Source: Gemmatimonadaceae bacterium (GTDB lineage Bacteria > Latescibacterota > UBA2968 > UBA8231). From it: a stretch of 41,619 bases of DNA. A model generated the notes under the pieces. That model searched no databases, was not told where the DNA came from, and was given only the letters and a program-made list of their open reading frames with translations. The translations under genes and the position numbers were made by a program. Position 1 is the stretch's first letter; each line of letters begins with the position of its first letter. The stretch spans positions 1 to 41,619 of the forward strand of contig JAPOZM010000118.1 of NCBI GenBank assembly GCA_026706075.1, in the 5' to 3' direction. Below, in pieces: positions 7,498-15,318 of this stretch.

Positions 7498-8727
7498 ATG
7501 CGCTTCGACCTGTTGTTGAGGAGCGGGCACGTCATCGACCCGGCCAACGGCATCGACGAGGGCCGTGACGTGGCCGTCGCCGGTGGCCGTGTCGCCGCCG
7601 TGGACGCCCGGATCCCTCCCGAGCAGGCGGCTCGCGTCATCGACGTGAACGGCCTCTACATCACCCCCGGCCTCGTGGACATCCACGTCCACCTCTACGC
7701 CACCCCAGGCAACCCCCAGGGATGGGCCGGCGACAAGAGCGTCCTGCCCGACGGCTTCAGCTTCCGCGCCGGCACGACGACCATGGTCGACACCGGCTCG
7801 GCCGGGTACCGCAACCTCCCCGACTTCCGCAACCGGGTCCTCGACCGCTTCCAGACCCGCACCTACGCCCTGGTGAACATCGTCGGCCTGGGCATGACCA
7901 TGACGGCGGCGGAGCAGAACGTCTACGACATGGACCCGGAGGCCTGCGCCCGCGTCGCCCGCGAGCACGCGGACGTGGTGGTGGGCCTGAAGTGCGCTCA
8001 CTACATCCCCCCCGACTGGACCCAGGTGGACCGGGTCCTGCAGGCCGGCGAGCAGGCGGAGATGCCGGTCATGGTCGACTTCGGGTTCTTCAAGAGGGAG
8101 CGGCCCTACTACGAGTTGGTGGGCAGCAGGCTGCGCCCCGGCGACATCTCCACCCACGTCTACCGCGGTCCCGTACCCTGCGTCGACGCCGACGGCCGGC
8201 TGCTGCCCTACCTGCCCGCCGCCCGCGAGCGGGGCGTGCTCTTCGACCTCGGCCACGGCGCCGGCAGCTTCTGCTTCCGCAACGCCGCGCCCTGCGTCGA
8301 GCAGGGCTTCTGGCCGGACTCGATCTCCACCGATCTGCACCACAGCAGCATGAACCTGGGCATGCTCGACATGCCGACGACGATGTCGAAATTCCTCGCC
8401 ATGGACATGCCCCTGGCCGACGTGGTGCGCCTCTCCACGGTGGAGCCGGCCCGGGTGATCAACCGTCCCGAGCACGGCACCCTGTCCGTGGGCGCCGCCG
8501 CCGACGTGGCCGTCCTCAGGCTGGAGGAGGGCCGCTTCGGTTACATGGACTCCTTCGACGGCCGGCTTTTCGGGGACCGGCGGCTGCTCTGCGAGCTGAC
8601 CCTCAAGGACGGCGAGGTCGTCTGGGACTGGAACGCCCGCTCCGGCACCGACTACCGGGAGCTGCCGCCGACCTACGGCATCCGCGACCAGGAGGAGCTG
8701 ATCATGCCCCCCGCGACGAGTTCCTGA
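7498..8727 (+). CDS. Amidohydrolase/deacetylase family metallohydrolase
   Basis: A 409-residue TIM-barrel amidohydrolase of the dihydroorotase/D-aminoacylase-like group. Metal ligands: HVH in GLVDIHVHLYATPG (about residue 62), a probable bridging lysine in VVGLKCAHY (about 163), further His in the central barrel (ISTHVYRG; DLGHGAGSFCF) and the catalytic Asp in SISTDLHHSS. The N-terminal beta-sandwich (LLLRSGHVIDPANGID) and the C-terminal GTLSVGAAADVAVL segment complete the composite fold. The substrate is unknown; relatives hydrolyse cyclic amides or N-acyl amino acids, and some are annotated as dihydroorotase. The ribosome-binding site AGGAG lies 7 nt before ATG. The endonuclease IV gene starts 2 nt after its stop. 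Confidence 0.88.
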   Translation: MRFDLLLRSGHVIDPANGIDEGRDVAVAGGRVAAVDARIPPEQAARVIDVNGLYITPGLVDIHVHLYATPGNPQGWAGDKSVLPDGFSFRAGTTTMVDTGSAGYRNLPDFRNRVLDRFQTRTYALVNIVGLGMTMTAAEQNVYDMDPEACARVAREHADVVVGLKCAHYIPPDWTQVDRVLQAGEQAEMPVMVDFGFFKRERPYYELVGSRLRPGDISTHVYRGPVPCVDADGRLLPYLPAARERGVLFDLGHGAGSFCFRNAAPCVEQGFWPDSISTDLHHSSMNLGMLDMPTTMSKFLAMDMPLADVVRLSTVEPARVINRPEHGTLSVGAAADVAVLRLEEGRFGYMDSFDGRLFGDRRLLCELTLKDGEVVWDWNARSGTDYRELPPTYGIRDQEELIMPPATSS

Positions 8728-8729
8728 GG

Positions 8730-9587
8730 GTGTCCGGCCACCTCCTCGGCGCCCACGTCTCGATCGCCGGCGGCCTGCACCGGGCCTTCGAACGCGGCCT
8801 GGAGGCGACCTGCGACGCCATCCAGGTCTTCAACAAGGCGAACCACCAGTGGGCGGCGCGCGACCTCGAGGCCGGGGAGCTGGAGCTCTGGTTCGAGGCG
8901 ATGATGGAGACGGGCATCCGCGCCGCCTGCTCCCACAACAGCTACCTGATCAACCTGGCGACGCCCGACGGGGAGCTCAGGGAGAAGTCCTACCGGTCCT
9001 TCCGCGAGGAGGTGGAGCGCTGCCACGTCCTGGGAGTCCCCAACCTCGTCTTCCACCCCGGGGCCCACCTGGGATCCGGCGTCGACGCGGGAGTGGAGCG
9101 GATCGCCGAAGCCTGCAACCGCCTCTTCGACGAGTTGCCTGGCAGCGAGGCTGTCCTCTGCCTGGAGACGACCGCGGGAACCGGCACCCACCTGGGGGCC
9201 CGGTTCGAGGAGCTGGCCGCGATCATCGACGGGGTGGACAACCGGGCGATGATGGGCGTCTGCCTGGACACGTGCCACGTCTTCGCCGCGGGCTACGACC
9301 TGGCCGGCGCCGACGGCTATGCCGGCATGATGGCGAGCCTCGCGGAGACCGTCGGCCTGGAGAGGCTCAAGGTCCTGCACGTGAACGACAGCAAGACGCC
9401 CCTGGGATCGCGGCGGGACCGCCACGAGCACATCGGCGCCGGGTGCATCGGTCCGCAGGGGTTCCGCAACGTCCTCGCCGACCCGCGGCTGCGCGGGGTG
9501 CCCATGATTCTGGAGACGCCGAAGGGGCCGGACCTGGCCGAGGACGTGATCAACCTCGAGACCCTCCGCCGCCTGGCGGGGGAGTGA
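8730..9587 (+). CDS. nfo: Endonuclease IV (deoxyribonuclease IV)
   Basis: A 285-residue AP endonuclease of the TIM-barrel, three-zinc type that cuts 5' of abasic sites and some oxidised bases. Family landmarks: GAHVSIAGGLHRAF at the N-terminus, QVFNKANHQW (usually QIFTKNQ.QW), CSHNSYLINLA, VFHPGAHLG, CLETTAGTGTHLG, GVCLDTCHVFAAGYD, HVNDSKTPLGSRRDRHEHIG and ILETPKG. All the His/Asp/Glu zinc ligands of these motifs appear present. The start is GTG at 8730, because family homology begins at once (SGHLLGAHVSIAGG); frames further upstream run over the amidohydrolase. Length matches E. coli Nfo (285). A strong hairpin follows. Confidence 0.95.
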   Translation: MSGHLLGAHVSIAGGLHRAFERGLEATCDAIQVFNKANHQWAARDLEAGELELWFEAMMETGIRAACSHNSYLINLATPDGELREKSYRSFREEVERCHVLGVPNLVFHPGAHLGSGVDAGVERIAEACNRLFDELPGSEAVLCLETTAGTGTHLGARFEELAAIIDGVDNRAMMGVCLDTCHVFAAGYDLAGADGYAGMMASLAETVGLERLKVLHVNDSKTPLGSRRDRHEHIGAGCIGPQGFRNVLADPRLRGVPMILETPKGPDLAEDVINLETLRRLAGE

Positions 9588-9601
9588 CGGCCAGGACAAG
9601 G

Positions 9602-9634
9602 AGAGGCCCCGGTCGCGGCGGCGCCGGGGCCTCT
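9602..9634. terminator. Strong hairpin between convergent nfo and sigma factor genes
   Basis: AGAGGCCCCGG (9602-9612) pairs perfectly with CCGGGGCCTCT (9624-9634), giving an 11-bp stem and an 11-nt loop. It lies in the 73-bp gap between the stops of convergent genes and could end transcription from both sides, although no T run follows on either strand. Confidence 0.6.
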
Positions 9635-9660
9635 GCTGGAAGGGCCTGTCCGGGAGCGGC

Positions 9661-10503
9661 TCAGCCCGCGACCCGCTCCAGGAACTGGTAGCGTTCGGGA
9701 GCGCGCATCCGGCCGAGGGCGCGCTCCTTCAACTGGCGCACGCGCTCCCGCGTCAGACCCATGGACCCGCCGATCTGCTCCAGGGTCAGGGGCTCCTCCC
9801 CGTCGAGACCGTAGTAGCTGCGGACGATGTATCGCTCTCGGTCCTCGAGGGTGGCCAGCACGCCCTCGATCCGGGCCCTGCAGTCGCGCTCGGAGACGGC
9901 GTCGTCGGCCAGGTCGACGGACTCGTCGGGGATCGTGCTCAGCAGGTTGCGGTCGTCGCCCTCCTCGAAGGTGCGGTCGAGGGAGGTCTCGGGCCGCCCC
10001 TTCATCATGGTCTCCAGGACCTCGGCCTCGGCCACGCCCAGCCTCTCTGCGATCTCGCCCACGGTGACGTCGCGCTGGTCGCCCCCGAGATGCTGGGTCG
10101 CCCGGGTGATGTCGCGCATCATGTTCTGTCGCGTCACCGGCACCCGCACCGTGCGGGTCTGATCCGTCAGGGTCTGCATGATCGACTGGCGGATCCACCA
10201 GACGGCGTAGGAGATGAACTTGAACCCCCGCTCTCCGTCGAAGCGGTCGGCCGCCTTCATGAGGCCCATGTTGCCGGCGCTGACCAGCTCGGCCATGGTG
10301 AGCCCGCGGTTCTGGTACTGGCGGGCCACGTCGACGACAAAGCGCAGGTTGGCCCGCACCAGCTCGTCCCGGGCCTCCATGTCCCCCCGGGTGATGCGCT
10401 CGGCCAGCTCGACCTCGCGCTCCCGAGGCAAGGGCCGGGAGTCCTCGATGTCGTGGAAGTAGCGGCGCAGAACCTCGGCGTCGTCGTCGGTGTGGATGAC
10501 CAT
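9661..10503 (-). CDS. RpoD/SigA-like RNA polymerase sigma factor without region 1.1
   Basis: A 280-residue sigma-70 protein. Region 1.2 begins at once (VLRRYFHDIEDSRPLP.ERE). Region 2 is textbook: NLRFVVDVARQYQNRGL, LVSAGNMGLMKAADRFD, FKFISYAVWWIRQSI and the -10-binding QTLTDQTRTVRVPV. Region 3 follows (ERLGVAEAEVLETM). Region 4.2 is LEQIGGSMGLTRERVRQLKERAL, which recognises the -35 box. The missing acidic 1.1 region and the short length mark it as a group 2 (RpoS/HrdB-like alternative) or lineage-specific primary-like factor rather than the full RpoD. The ATG at 10503 is preceded by GAGGAG. It has its own ~190-bp upstream region, separated from the next gene by a terminator hairpin, so it is probably monocistronic. 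Its target promoters cannot be told from sequence. Confidence 0.92.
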   Translation of the reverse strand: MVIHTDDDAEVLRRYFHDIEDSRPLPREREVELAERITRGDMEARDELVRANLRFVVDVARQYQNRGLTMAELVSAGNMGLMKAADRFDGERGFKFISYAVWWIRQSIMQTLTDQTRTVRVPVTRQNMMRDITRATQHLGGDQRDVTVGEIAERLGVAEAEVLETMMKGRPETSLDRTFEEGDDRNLLSTIPDESVDLADDAVSERDCRARIEGVLATLEDRERYIVRSYYGLDGEEPLTLEQIGGSMGLTRERVRQLKERALGRMRAPERYQFLERVAG

Positions 10504-10618
10504 GGGGCTCCTCGTGGGTGCAAGAGACCGGTCTGTCCCTCCTCCCCGCCTCCCTGTCCAGCGGAAAGGAGAATCAAGAGAACATCCACATACGCGGTGA
10601 TCGCGCAACCGCAAGGAG

Positions 10619-10659
10619 CGGCGACCTCCCGCGGCGGGCGCGCCCGGGGGAGGTCGCCG
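10619..10659 (-). terminator. Terminator hairpin after the Gfo/Idh gene
   Basis: CGGCGACCTCCC (10619-10630) pairs with GGGAGGTCGCCG (10648-10659), a perfect 12-bp stem. The loop itself contains a self-complementary CGGGCGCGCCCG. It lies 36 nt downstream of the oxidoreductase stop and upstream of the sigma factor gene. No long T run follows. Confidence 0.6.
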
Positions 10660-10694
10660 ATGCTGCAGGCTGACGGGAGGACTTCGGACGCCGG

Positions 10695-11861
10695 TCAGGC
10701 TCGGCCGAGACGGCGGTCCTCGACCTGCAGCCACTCCCCGTAGGGGCGCGGCATCTCCGCCGGCTCGTCGAGGCCGGCCGCCTCCCGCCAGGCCTCCAGG
10801 GGGTGGCCCCGGTCCGCCTGGGGCAGCTCGACCTCCCGGCGATGGGCGCCGGACTCGAAGATCCCCATGAGGATCTCCATCACGTGACGGCCCTCGATGC
10901 CGCTGCACTCGTGATCGCGGCCCTCGTCGAGGGCGCGCACGTACTCGTCGGCGTAGTTGTAGTCGGCCTCCGTCGACGGACCCTCGGGGTCGTAGTGGTC
11001 GGGGACGATCATGTCCAGGGGCTGCCACTCGACCCCGGAGCCGGGGACGTCGTGGGGCGTCGGCAGCAGCCAGGCGTTGCGCATGCCCCAGAACAAGCGG
11101 CCCTCCGAGCCGTACACCTCCAGGCAGTACCCGGTGGAGTCGACCACGGGGAAGCGGTGCTGCACGAGGACGCCGGTGACGCCGTGCCCCTCCCAGGGAT
11201 CGAAGCGCAGGTTGGCGGTCACGTGCTCGCCGGCGACGATGCCCATCCCCGAGGCGGCCGGGACCACGTCCTCGGGAGTGACCGGCCGTCCCGCCGTCAG
11301 GGCCGTGGCCTGCACCGACCGGCAGTGGCCGACGAGGCCGATCATGTTGTTGACCATGTGGGTGCCGATGTTCATCAGCCCGTACCCGGCGTAGTAGCCC
11401 TTGCAGCTGCCGAGGAGGAACCTCGGGGCCCCGATGGCCCCCTCCCGGAGGGCCTTCTTCAAGGCCTGCATGGCGCCGCCGGTGCGCCCCTGGTGGTGGA
11501 CGGCGATGCGGACCCCCTTCTGCTGCGCCCGTTCGATGACCCGGTCGGCCTCGTCCAGGGCCTGGCACATCGGCTTTTCCACGTCGATGGAGACCCCGTG
11601 CTCGAGAACGCCCATGGAGAGGGCGTAGTGGAACTCGGTGCCCGTGGGAATGGCCACGATGTCCGGGGCCTCCTGCTCGATCAAGCGGTGGTAGTCGTCG
11701 TAGCGCGCCGCCACGTTCAACTCCCCGCCGAGGGCCTCGAGCCGCTCCGGCACCAGGTCGCAGAGGGCCACGACCTCGGTCCGCGGATGCTGGTAGTAGG
11801 CGCGTCCCGCGGCTCCGCCGCGGCCCCTGCACCCGAGAATCGCTACGCGATAGGTCTTCAT
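10695..11861 (-). CDS. Gfo/Idh/MocA-family NAD(P)-dependent oxidoreductase
   Basis: A 388-residue sugar or cyclitol dehydrogenase-like protein. The N-terminal Rossmann fold is clear: VAILGCRGRGGAAGRAYYQ, EVVALCDL with an acidic residue after strand 2, and the family EKP motif in VEKPMCQALDEADR. The C-terminal alpha/beta sheet domain includes YYAGYGLMNIGTHMVNNMIG, where the conserved GxHxxD-like His helix normally ends in Asp. The substrate is unknown; relatives act on inositols, glucose-fructose and amino sugars. The ATG at 11861 has AAGGAG directly upstream. It follows the YkgJ-family gene by 16 nt and ends before a terminator, so it is the last gene of this - strand run. Confidence 0.9.
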   Translation of the reverse strand: MKTYRVAILGCRGRGGAAGRAYYQHPRTEVVALCDLVPERLEALGGELNVAARYDDYHRLIEQEAPDIVAIPTGTEFHYALSMGVLEHGVSIDVEKPMCQALDEADRVIERAQQKGVRIAVHHQGRTGGAMQALKKALREGAIGAPRFLLGSCKGYYAGYGLMNIGTHMVNNMIGLVGHCRSVQATALTAGRPVTPEDVVPAASGMGIVAGEHVTANLRFDPWEGHGVTGVLVQHRFPVVDSTGYCLEVYGSEGRLFWGMRNAWLLPTPHDVPGSGVEWQPLDMIVPDHYDPEGPSTEADYNYADEYVRALDEGRDHECSGIEGRHVMEILMGIFESGAHRREVELPQADRGHPLEAWREAAGLDEPAEMPRPYGEWLQVEDRRLGRA

Positions 11862-11877
11862 GCTCCTTCCCCTCCCT

Positions 11878-12615
11878 TCAGGAATCGAGATCCTTCAACT
11901 GCGCGCGCCGCCAGTAACCCCTCAACTTGGATTCCACCCATGCGGCGGGCGTCAGGCTCAGGGCGTTGTACCCGCCCCAGGTCCAGCGCAGCGGCCACGA
12001 GCGGCGCCGGATGATGCGGCGGACCAGGCTCTCCCGCTGCGGGGTGACCAGGGAGAGGCGGTTGCTCAGCCGCGCGAGGGCGTGATCATAGGCGCCGGTG
12101 ACGAGGTTGCGGGCGTGGCGGACCAGCTTCTCCGGCTGCGTCACCGTCACCCGCGGGCAGACCATGCCGCCCTCGCGCCGGACGAAGCGGCGGACCCACT
12201 CCTCCGGCACCTCGCCCTCGTGGCGCCGGGCCGCTTCGCGGATGGTCTCGGGGGTCATCACCGCGTAGGTCCGGCAGATCAGCGGCCTCGCGGCGTAGAT
12301 CGTGCAGCCGCGGTCGGGCCCCAGGAAGGGGCAGCGGCGGGGCCGCTCCTCGGTGAAGGTCAGCAGCTGACGCTGACGTTCCTCCGGGAAGTTCGAGCGG
12401 ACGTGATCCACGATGTGAGCGTACTCGGCCCGATAGAGGGGGAACATCGTGGCGTAGCCCTCCGCCATCTCCTCCTCCGTCAGCTCGCAGCACTCCCCCG
12501 AGTTGGCGCAGCAGGTGGAGGGCACCTGCTCGTAGAGCGCCTCGAGCTCGAGCGCGAGGGTGTCGAGCTGCTCGCGGGACAGGTCCATGGCCGGCGGAGG
12601 AAGCGATTGGCTCAT
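11878..12615 (-). CDS. YkgJ-family cysteine-cluster protein
   Basis: A 245-residue protein of the Fe-S/zinc cluster family YkgJ (UPF0153). The CxxCxxxCC-like ligands are in TCCANSGECCELTEEE (about residues 34-48) and CPFLGPDRGCTIYAARPLICRTYAV; a further Cys is in GGMVCPRV. The middle of the protein is charged and helical; the C-terminal third is rich in Arg and Trp and has no membrane segment. Function is unproven; relatives are thought to bind Zn or an Fe-S cluster. The ATG at 12615 was chosen; a TTG at 12636 lies upstream but has no better ribosome-binding site. It lies 58 nt after the ceramidase-like gene and 16 nt before the oxidoreductase gene. Confidence 0.82.
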   Translation of the reverse strand: MSQSLPPPAMDLSREQLDTLALELEALYEQVPSTCCANSGECCELTEEEMAEGYATMFPLYRAEYAHIVDHVRSNFPEERQRQLLTFTEERPRRCPFLGPDRGCTIYAARPLICRTYAVMTPETIREAARRHEGEVPEEWVRRFVRREGGMVCPRVTVTQPEKLVRHARNLVTGAYDHALARLSNRLSLVTPQRESLVRRIIRRRSWPLRWTWGGYNALSLTPAAWVESKLRGYWRRAQLKDLDS

Positions 12616-12673
12616 CGCTCGATGAAGATGCCTCAAGGGCAGAGCCGGGGCAAACCTCGGGCGCCGGTCGTGA

Positions 12674-14020
12674 TCAGCGCCGGCCGATCCCCAGACTCTC
12701 GAGCACTTGCCAGGCCCCCGCCCGGACGATCGCCTCGCTCTCCGGGGCGATCATGCGGACGCTCGGGTAGACCTTGTAGGCCTGGTCGATCTCGTAGCCG
12801 CCGCGCTCGTACTCGTCGGCGGTGGGCACGTACCCGACGCAGCCGTTGGCATAGCCGCAAAGGATCATCGGCGCCGCGCACCCGCGCTCCAGGTCGAGCT
12901 GGTAGCGTACGAAGATCTCGCCTTCCATCCCCAGCAGGGCGAGGGGGCCGATCCGCAGGCCGTGGATCTCGAAGGCCTGGCTCCCCGCGGGACCGCCCCG
13001 GGCGGCCTCGGCGAGCCACTGCCGGGCCCAGTCGCGGCATGCCTCCGGGACCCGGCGTTCCCACGGGTCCGGACCGGCGCTGCTCACCGCCTCTTCCAGA
13101 TCGTCCAGGGAGCGCCGGACCTCCTCCTCCATGGCAGCGGTGGCGGCGGTCAGGGGCAGGTCGAGACGGGCCTGGCTCCAGGCTATGCCGTCCCCTTCGA
13201 GTTCCCGGGCCGTGGCCTCCGCGGCGGCGACGGCGGCGCCCAGCTCGGCGCCCAGGGACTCTACCTCGTCGAAGGTGCCGTGGCCCCCGCGGGGGTTGAT
13301 GTCGGCGGCGGCGCCGTTGACGAAGACCGCCAGGGCGCCGGTGCGCTCCTCCACCGCTCGGCGGGCGGCCCCGGGGAAGTCGGCGCTGATTTCGTGGTTC
13401 GCGCCGGGGAGGACGACGGGATGGCAGGCGTGCTGGAACAGGACGGCCCTGCGGGGGGCTCCGGAGAGCGGCTCGAGCACGAGGACATGCGCGTGGGAGG
13501 CGACCGGCCCGTGGGGATCCTCGCCGATGACGACCTCGCCCCTCCGGGCCTGCCTCCGGTTGACGCCGATACGGACCGACGGACGGGCGTAGCGCAGGCG
13601 CACCGGCCGCAGGCCCTCCGCGGCCCTCTCGGCGCAGCGCCCTACGCGCCCGCAGACCGATTCCAGGTAGCCGGTGTCCACCTCCCCCATGCCGCGGAAG
13701 GGCATGGTCAGGGGGCCGGCGTGGGTGTGGCTGCAGCAGACGGTCACCGCTTCGGGGCGAATGGAAAGGGCAGAGCCCGCCGCCTCCACCACCTGGCCCC
13801 GGATGCGATCCGCAAGCCCGGGGGTGACACCCACGAGGTCGAGGGCGACCAGAGCGGCGCCCCTGGCCTCTGCGCTGCTCGAACGCCACAGGATCACCGA
13901 GGCGGAGAGCGGATCGTGGATCCCGGTGGCGCCCGACCGGCGTCCCCAGTAACCGCCCATGTGGATCCCCTCCGGGGGCGTGATCTCCTCCCTCGCCCAG
14001 CCGGCGCACATTCCGGTCAT
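12674..14020 (-). CDS. Neutral/alkaline ceramidase N-terminal-like protein
   Basis: A 448-residue protein resembling the catalytic domain of neutral/alkaline non-lysosomal ceramidases, zinc amidases that split N-acyl linkages of sphingolipids. Diagnostic segments: AREEITPPEGIHMGGY near the N-terminus, the zinc site CCSHTHAGPL, a second His in QHACHPVVL, the NGAAADINPRGG signature, and a C-terminal YANGCVGYVPTADEYERGGYE region. No signal peptide is visible, unlike secreted ceramidases, and the C-terminal Ig-like domain is absent. Many bacterial homologues of this type act on unknown N-acyl or sugar substrates, so ceramide is not implied. Its ATG overlaps the upstream stop (ATGA, 14017-14020), pointing to translational coupling with the periplasmic unknown. 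Confidence 0.85.
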   Translation of the reverse strand: MTGMCAGWAREEITPPEGIHMGGYWGRRSGATGIHDPLSASVILWRSSSAEARGAALVALDLVGVTPGLADRIRGQVVEAAGSALSIRPEAVTVCCSHTHAGPLTMPFRGMGEVDTGYLESVCGRVGRCAERAAEGLRPVRLRYARPSVRIGVNRRQARRGEVVIGEDPHGPVASHAHVLVLEPLSGAPRRAVLFQHACHPVVLPGANHEISADFPGAARRAVEERTGALAVFVNGAAADINPRGGHGTFDEVESLGAELGAAVAAAEATARELEGDGIAWSQARLDLPLTAATAAMEEEVRRSLDDLEEAVSSAGPDPWERRVPEACRDWARQWLAEAARGGPAGSQAFEIHGLRIGPLALLGMEGEIFVRYQLDLERGCAAPMILCGYANGCVGYVPTADEYERGGYEIDQAYKVYPSVRMIAPESEAIVRAGAWQVLESLGIGRR

Positions 14021-14436
14021 CGCTCACGCTCCCAGCCGGAAGGCAACAGGATCAGGTCGACGCTGTCCCCCGCGGCGTCGAAGAGAGCGCGCAGATCCTC
14101 CCTCCGCAGCCGGATCGAGGGTGGCCGCGCGGGACTCCAGATCCCGGAGGCGTACAGCAGCAGGCCTTCGGAGAACAGCAGCCCGGCCTCTGCCGTGGCC
14201 TCCGAAGCCAGGTAGTGCTCCCAGTCGAAGGGACCGGGCTCGATCGAGGTGAAGGGATCGGCCCGCCGATGGCGGCGCAGCCTCGCCGTCAGCCGCTGCC
14301 GCAGTGGAGTGCCGGCCCCGAGGGAGTCCGAGACGACCGGACACTGACGGAGTACCGCGGGCCCGTGGTGGACCCGCAGATGCCCCGCCGACCCGTCGAG
14401 GAGAAGGTAGACCCGGTCTGCCTCCATCAGCTGCAA
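14017..14436 (-). CDS. Probable exported protein of unknown function (5' end disturbed)
   Basis: The only standard in-frame start, TTG at 14436, gives 139 residues and begins mid-domain (MQLMEADRVYLLLDGSAGHL). The same frame runs further upstream and encodes a convincing signal peptide, WRAVQALAAAALVGWSTAG followed by TVQA and then SEDLGRVNEALREWL, but has no ATG, GTG or TTG. A GTG at 14581 would supply the start (MAWLSPG...) if one base were removed from the six-C run at 14559-14564. So either a 1-nt assembly error or a real frameshift affects this gene. The segment RVYLLLDGSAGHLRVHHG resembles the first strands of YkuD-type proteins, and it directly follows an L,D-transpeptidase, suggesting an envelope role. 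No family is recognised with confidence. Confidence 0.6.
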   Translation of the reverse strand: MQLMEADRVYLLLDGSAGHLRVHHGPAVLRQCPVVSDSLGAGTPLRQRLTARLRRHRRADPFTSIEPGPFDWEHYLASEATAEAGLLFSEGLLLYASGIWSPARPPSIRLRREDLRALFDAAGDSVDLILLPSGWERER

Positions 14437-14617
14437 CCACTCCCTCAGAGCCTCGTTGACGCGGCCCAGGTCCTCGGAGGCCTGGACGGTCCCGGCGGTA
14501 CTCCAACCGACGAGCGCCGCCGCCGCGAGGGCCTGGACGGCTCTCCACGATCCTCCAGCCCCCCGGAGAAAGCCAGGCCACGCTCCAGGCAGAAGCGGCG
14601 ATCTCCAGGAGGCGGAC

Positions 14618-15055
14618 TCAGAATACGTAGACGGGCCAGCCGGTCTGCACGCGCTCGAAGAGATGGCTCAGGTCCTCGTCGCCCACGCGGACGCATCCAT
14701 GGGTGATGCTCTTCCCCAGGTTCGTCTCGTACAGCGTACCGTGGATCATGTAGTCGGGAAGGAAGTAGAGTGCATAGCGGCCGAGAACGCCGCGCTGGAA
14801 CCGGCGAAAGTCCTCGGGGAGGACGGGCACCTCCTCTCCGGACTCCAGGAAGTGCCACGCCGGCTTCGTCCACAGAGGGTCCTTCACCTTGCGCTGGATC
14901 TCGAAGCGACCCTTGGGGGTGGCAAAGACCCACTTCTGCCAGGGCTTGCGCCCCTCGAAGCGCCGCGCCGCGCCGGTTGAGCAGACCGCCCTGTGCTCCA
15001 CCTGATGGACGGAGTCCCTCAGCACCAGAAGGTTGGCGCGTGTGTCGATCACCAT
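14618..15055 (-). CDS. L,D-transpeptidase (YkuD catalytic domain), N-terminus unclear
   Basis: A periplasmic peptidoglycan cross-linking or lipoprotein-anchoring enzyme. The catalytic YkuD motif is complete: MIHGTLYETNLGK then SITHGCVRVGDEDL, with the nucleophile Cys and His. The ATG at 15055 gives 145 residues but falls inside a conserved strand (PYMVIDTRANLLVL). The frame continues upstream through LASRRRLPTPY into an obvious signal peptide (LLFPASLALILFVLSA, then PPGAARA and EGK), to about 15239 or beyond, without any ATG, GTG or TTG. An out-of-frame ATG at 15270 would fit if one base were added just after it. The true product is therefore probably about 205-215 residues and exported. It heads the - strand run with the unknown protein and the ceramidase-like gene. 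Confidence 0.82.
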   Translation of the reverse strand: MVIDTRANLLVLRDSVHQVEHRAVCSTGAARRFEGRKPWQKWVFATPKGRFEIQRKVKDPLWTKPAWHFLESGEEVPVLPEDFRRFQRGVLGRYALYFLPDYMIHGTLYETNLGKSITHGCVRVGDEDLSHLFERVQTGWPVYVF

Positions 15056-15220
15056 GTAGGGCGTGGGCAGGCGGCGGCGGGAAGCCAGGCGGGAAAGGAG
15101 GTCCCGGTGCTCGCGGGCCAGATCGGAGGGGGTCGGTCCGGGGGGTCCGGCGGCCTTGCCCTCGGCACGGGCGGCGCCAGGGGGTGCGGACAGGACGAAC
15201 AGGATCAGCGCGAGGGACGC

Positions 15221-15265
15221 AGGAAAAAGAAGGACGGCCGGAGAGGATCGCCCTCTCCGGCCGTC
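15221..15265 (-). terminator. Intrinsic terminator after the lipoprotein gene
   Basis: GACGGCCGGAGAG (15233-15245) pairs perfectly with CTCTCCGGCCGTC (15253-15265), a 13-bp stem with a 7-nt loop. Read on the - strand it is followed by CTTCTTTTTCCT (15232-15221), a proper T-rich tail. It lies 54 nt after the lipoprotein stop. The tail overlaps the codons of the presumed L,D-transpeptidase signal peptide. Confidence 0.85.
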
Positions 15266-15318
15266 GACATGGGAAGCGCGGGATCCGTCACGGCGGATCC
15301 CGGTGTGGCCAGGTTGGA

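Noticed and set aside
7722..8729. Long upstream extension of the endonuclease IV frame through the amidohydrolase gene
   Set aside because: The extension is Arg/Pro/Gly-rich shadow sequence; family homology begins just after GTG 8730.
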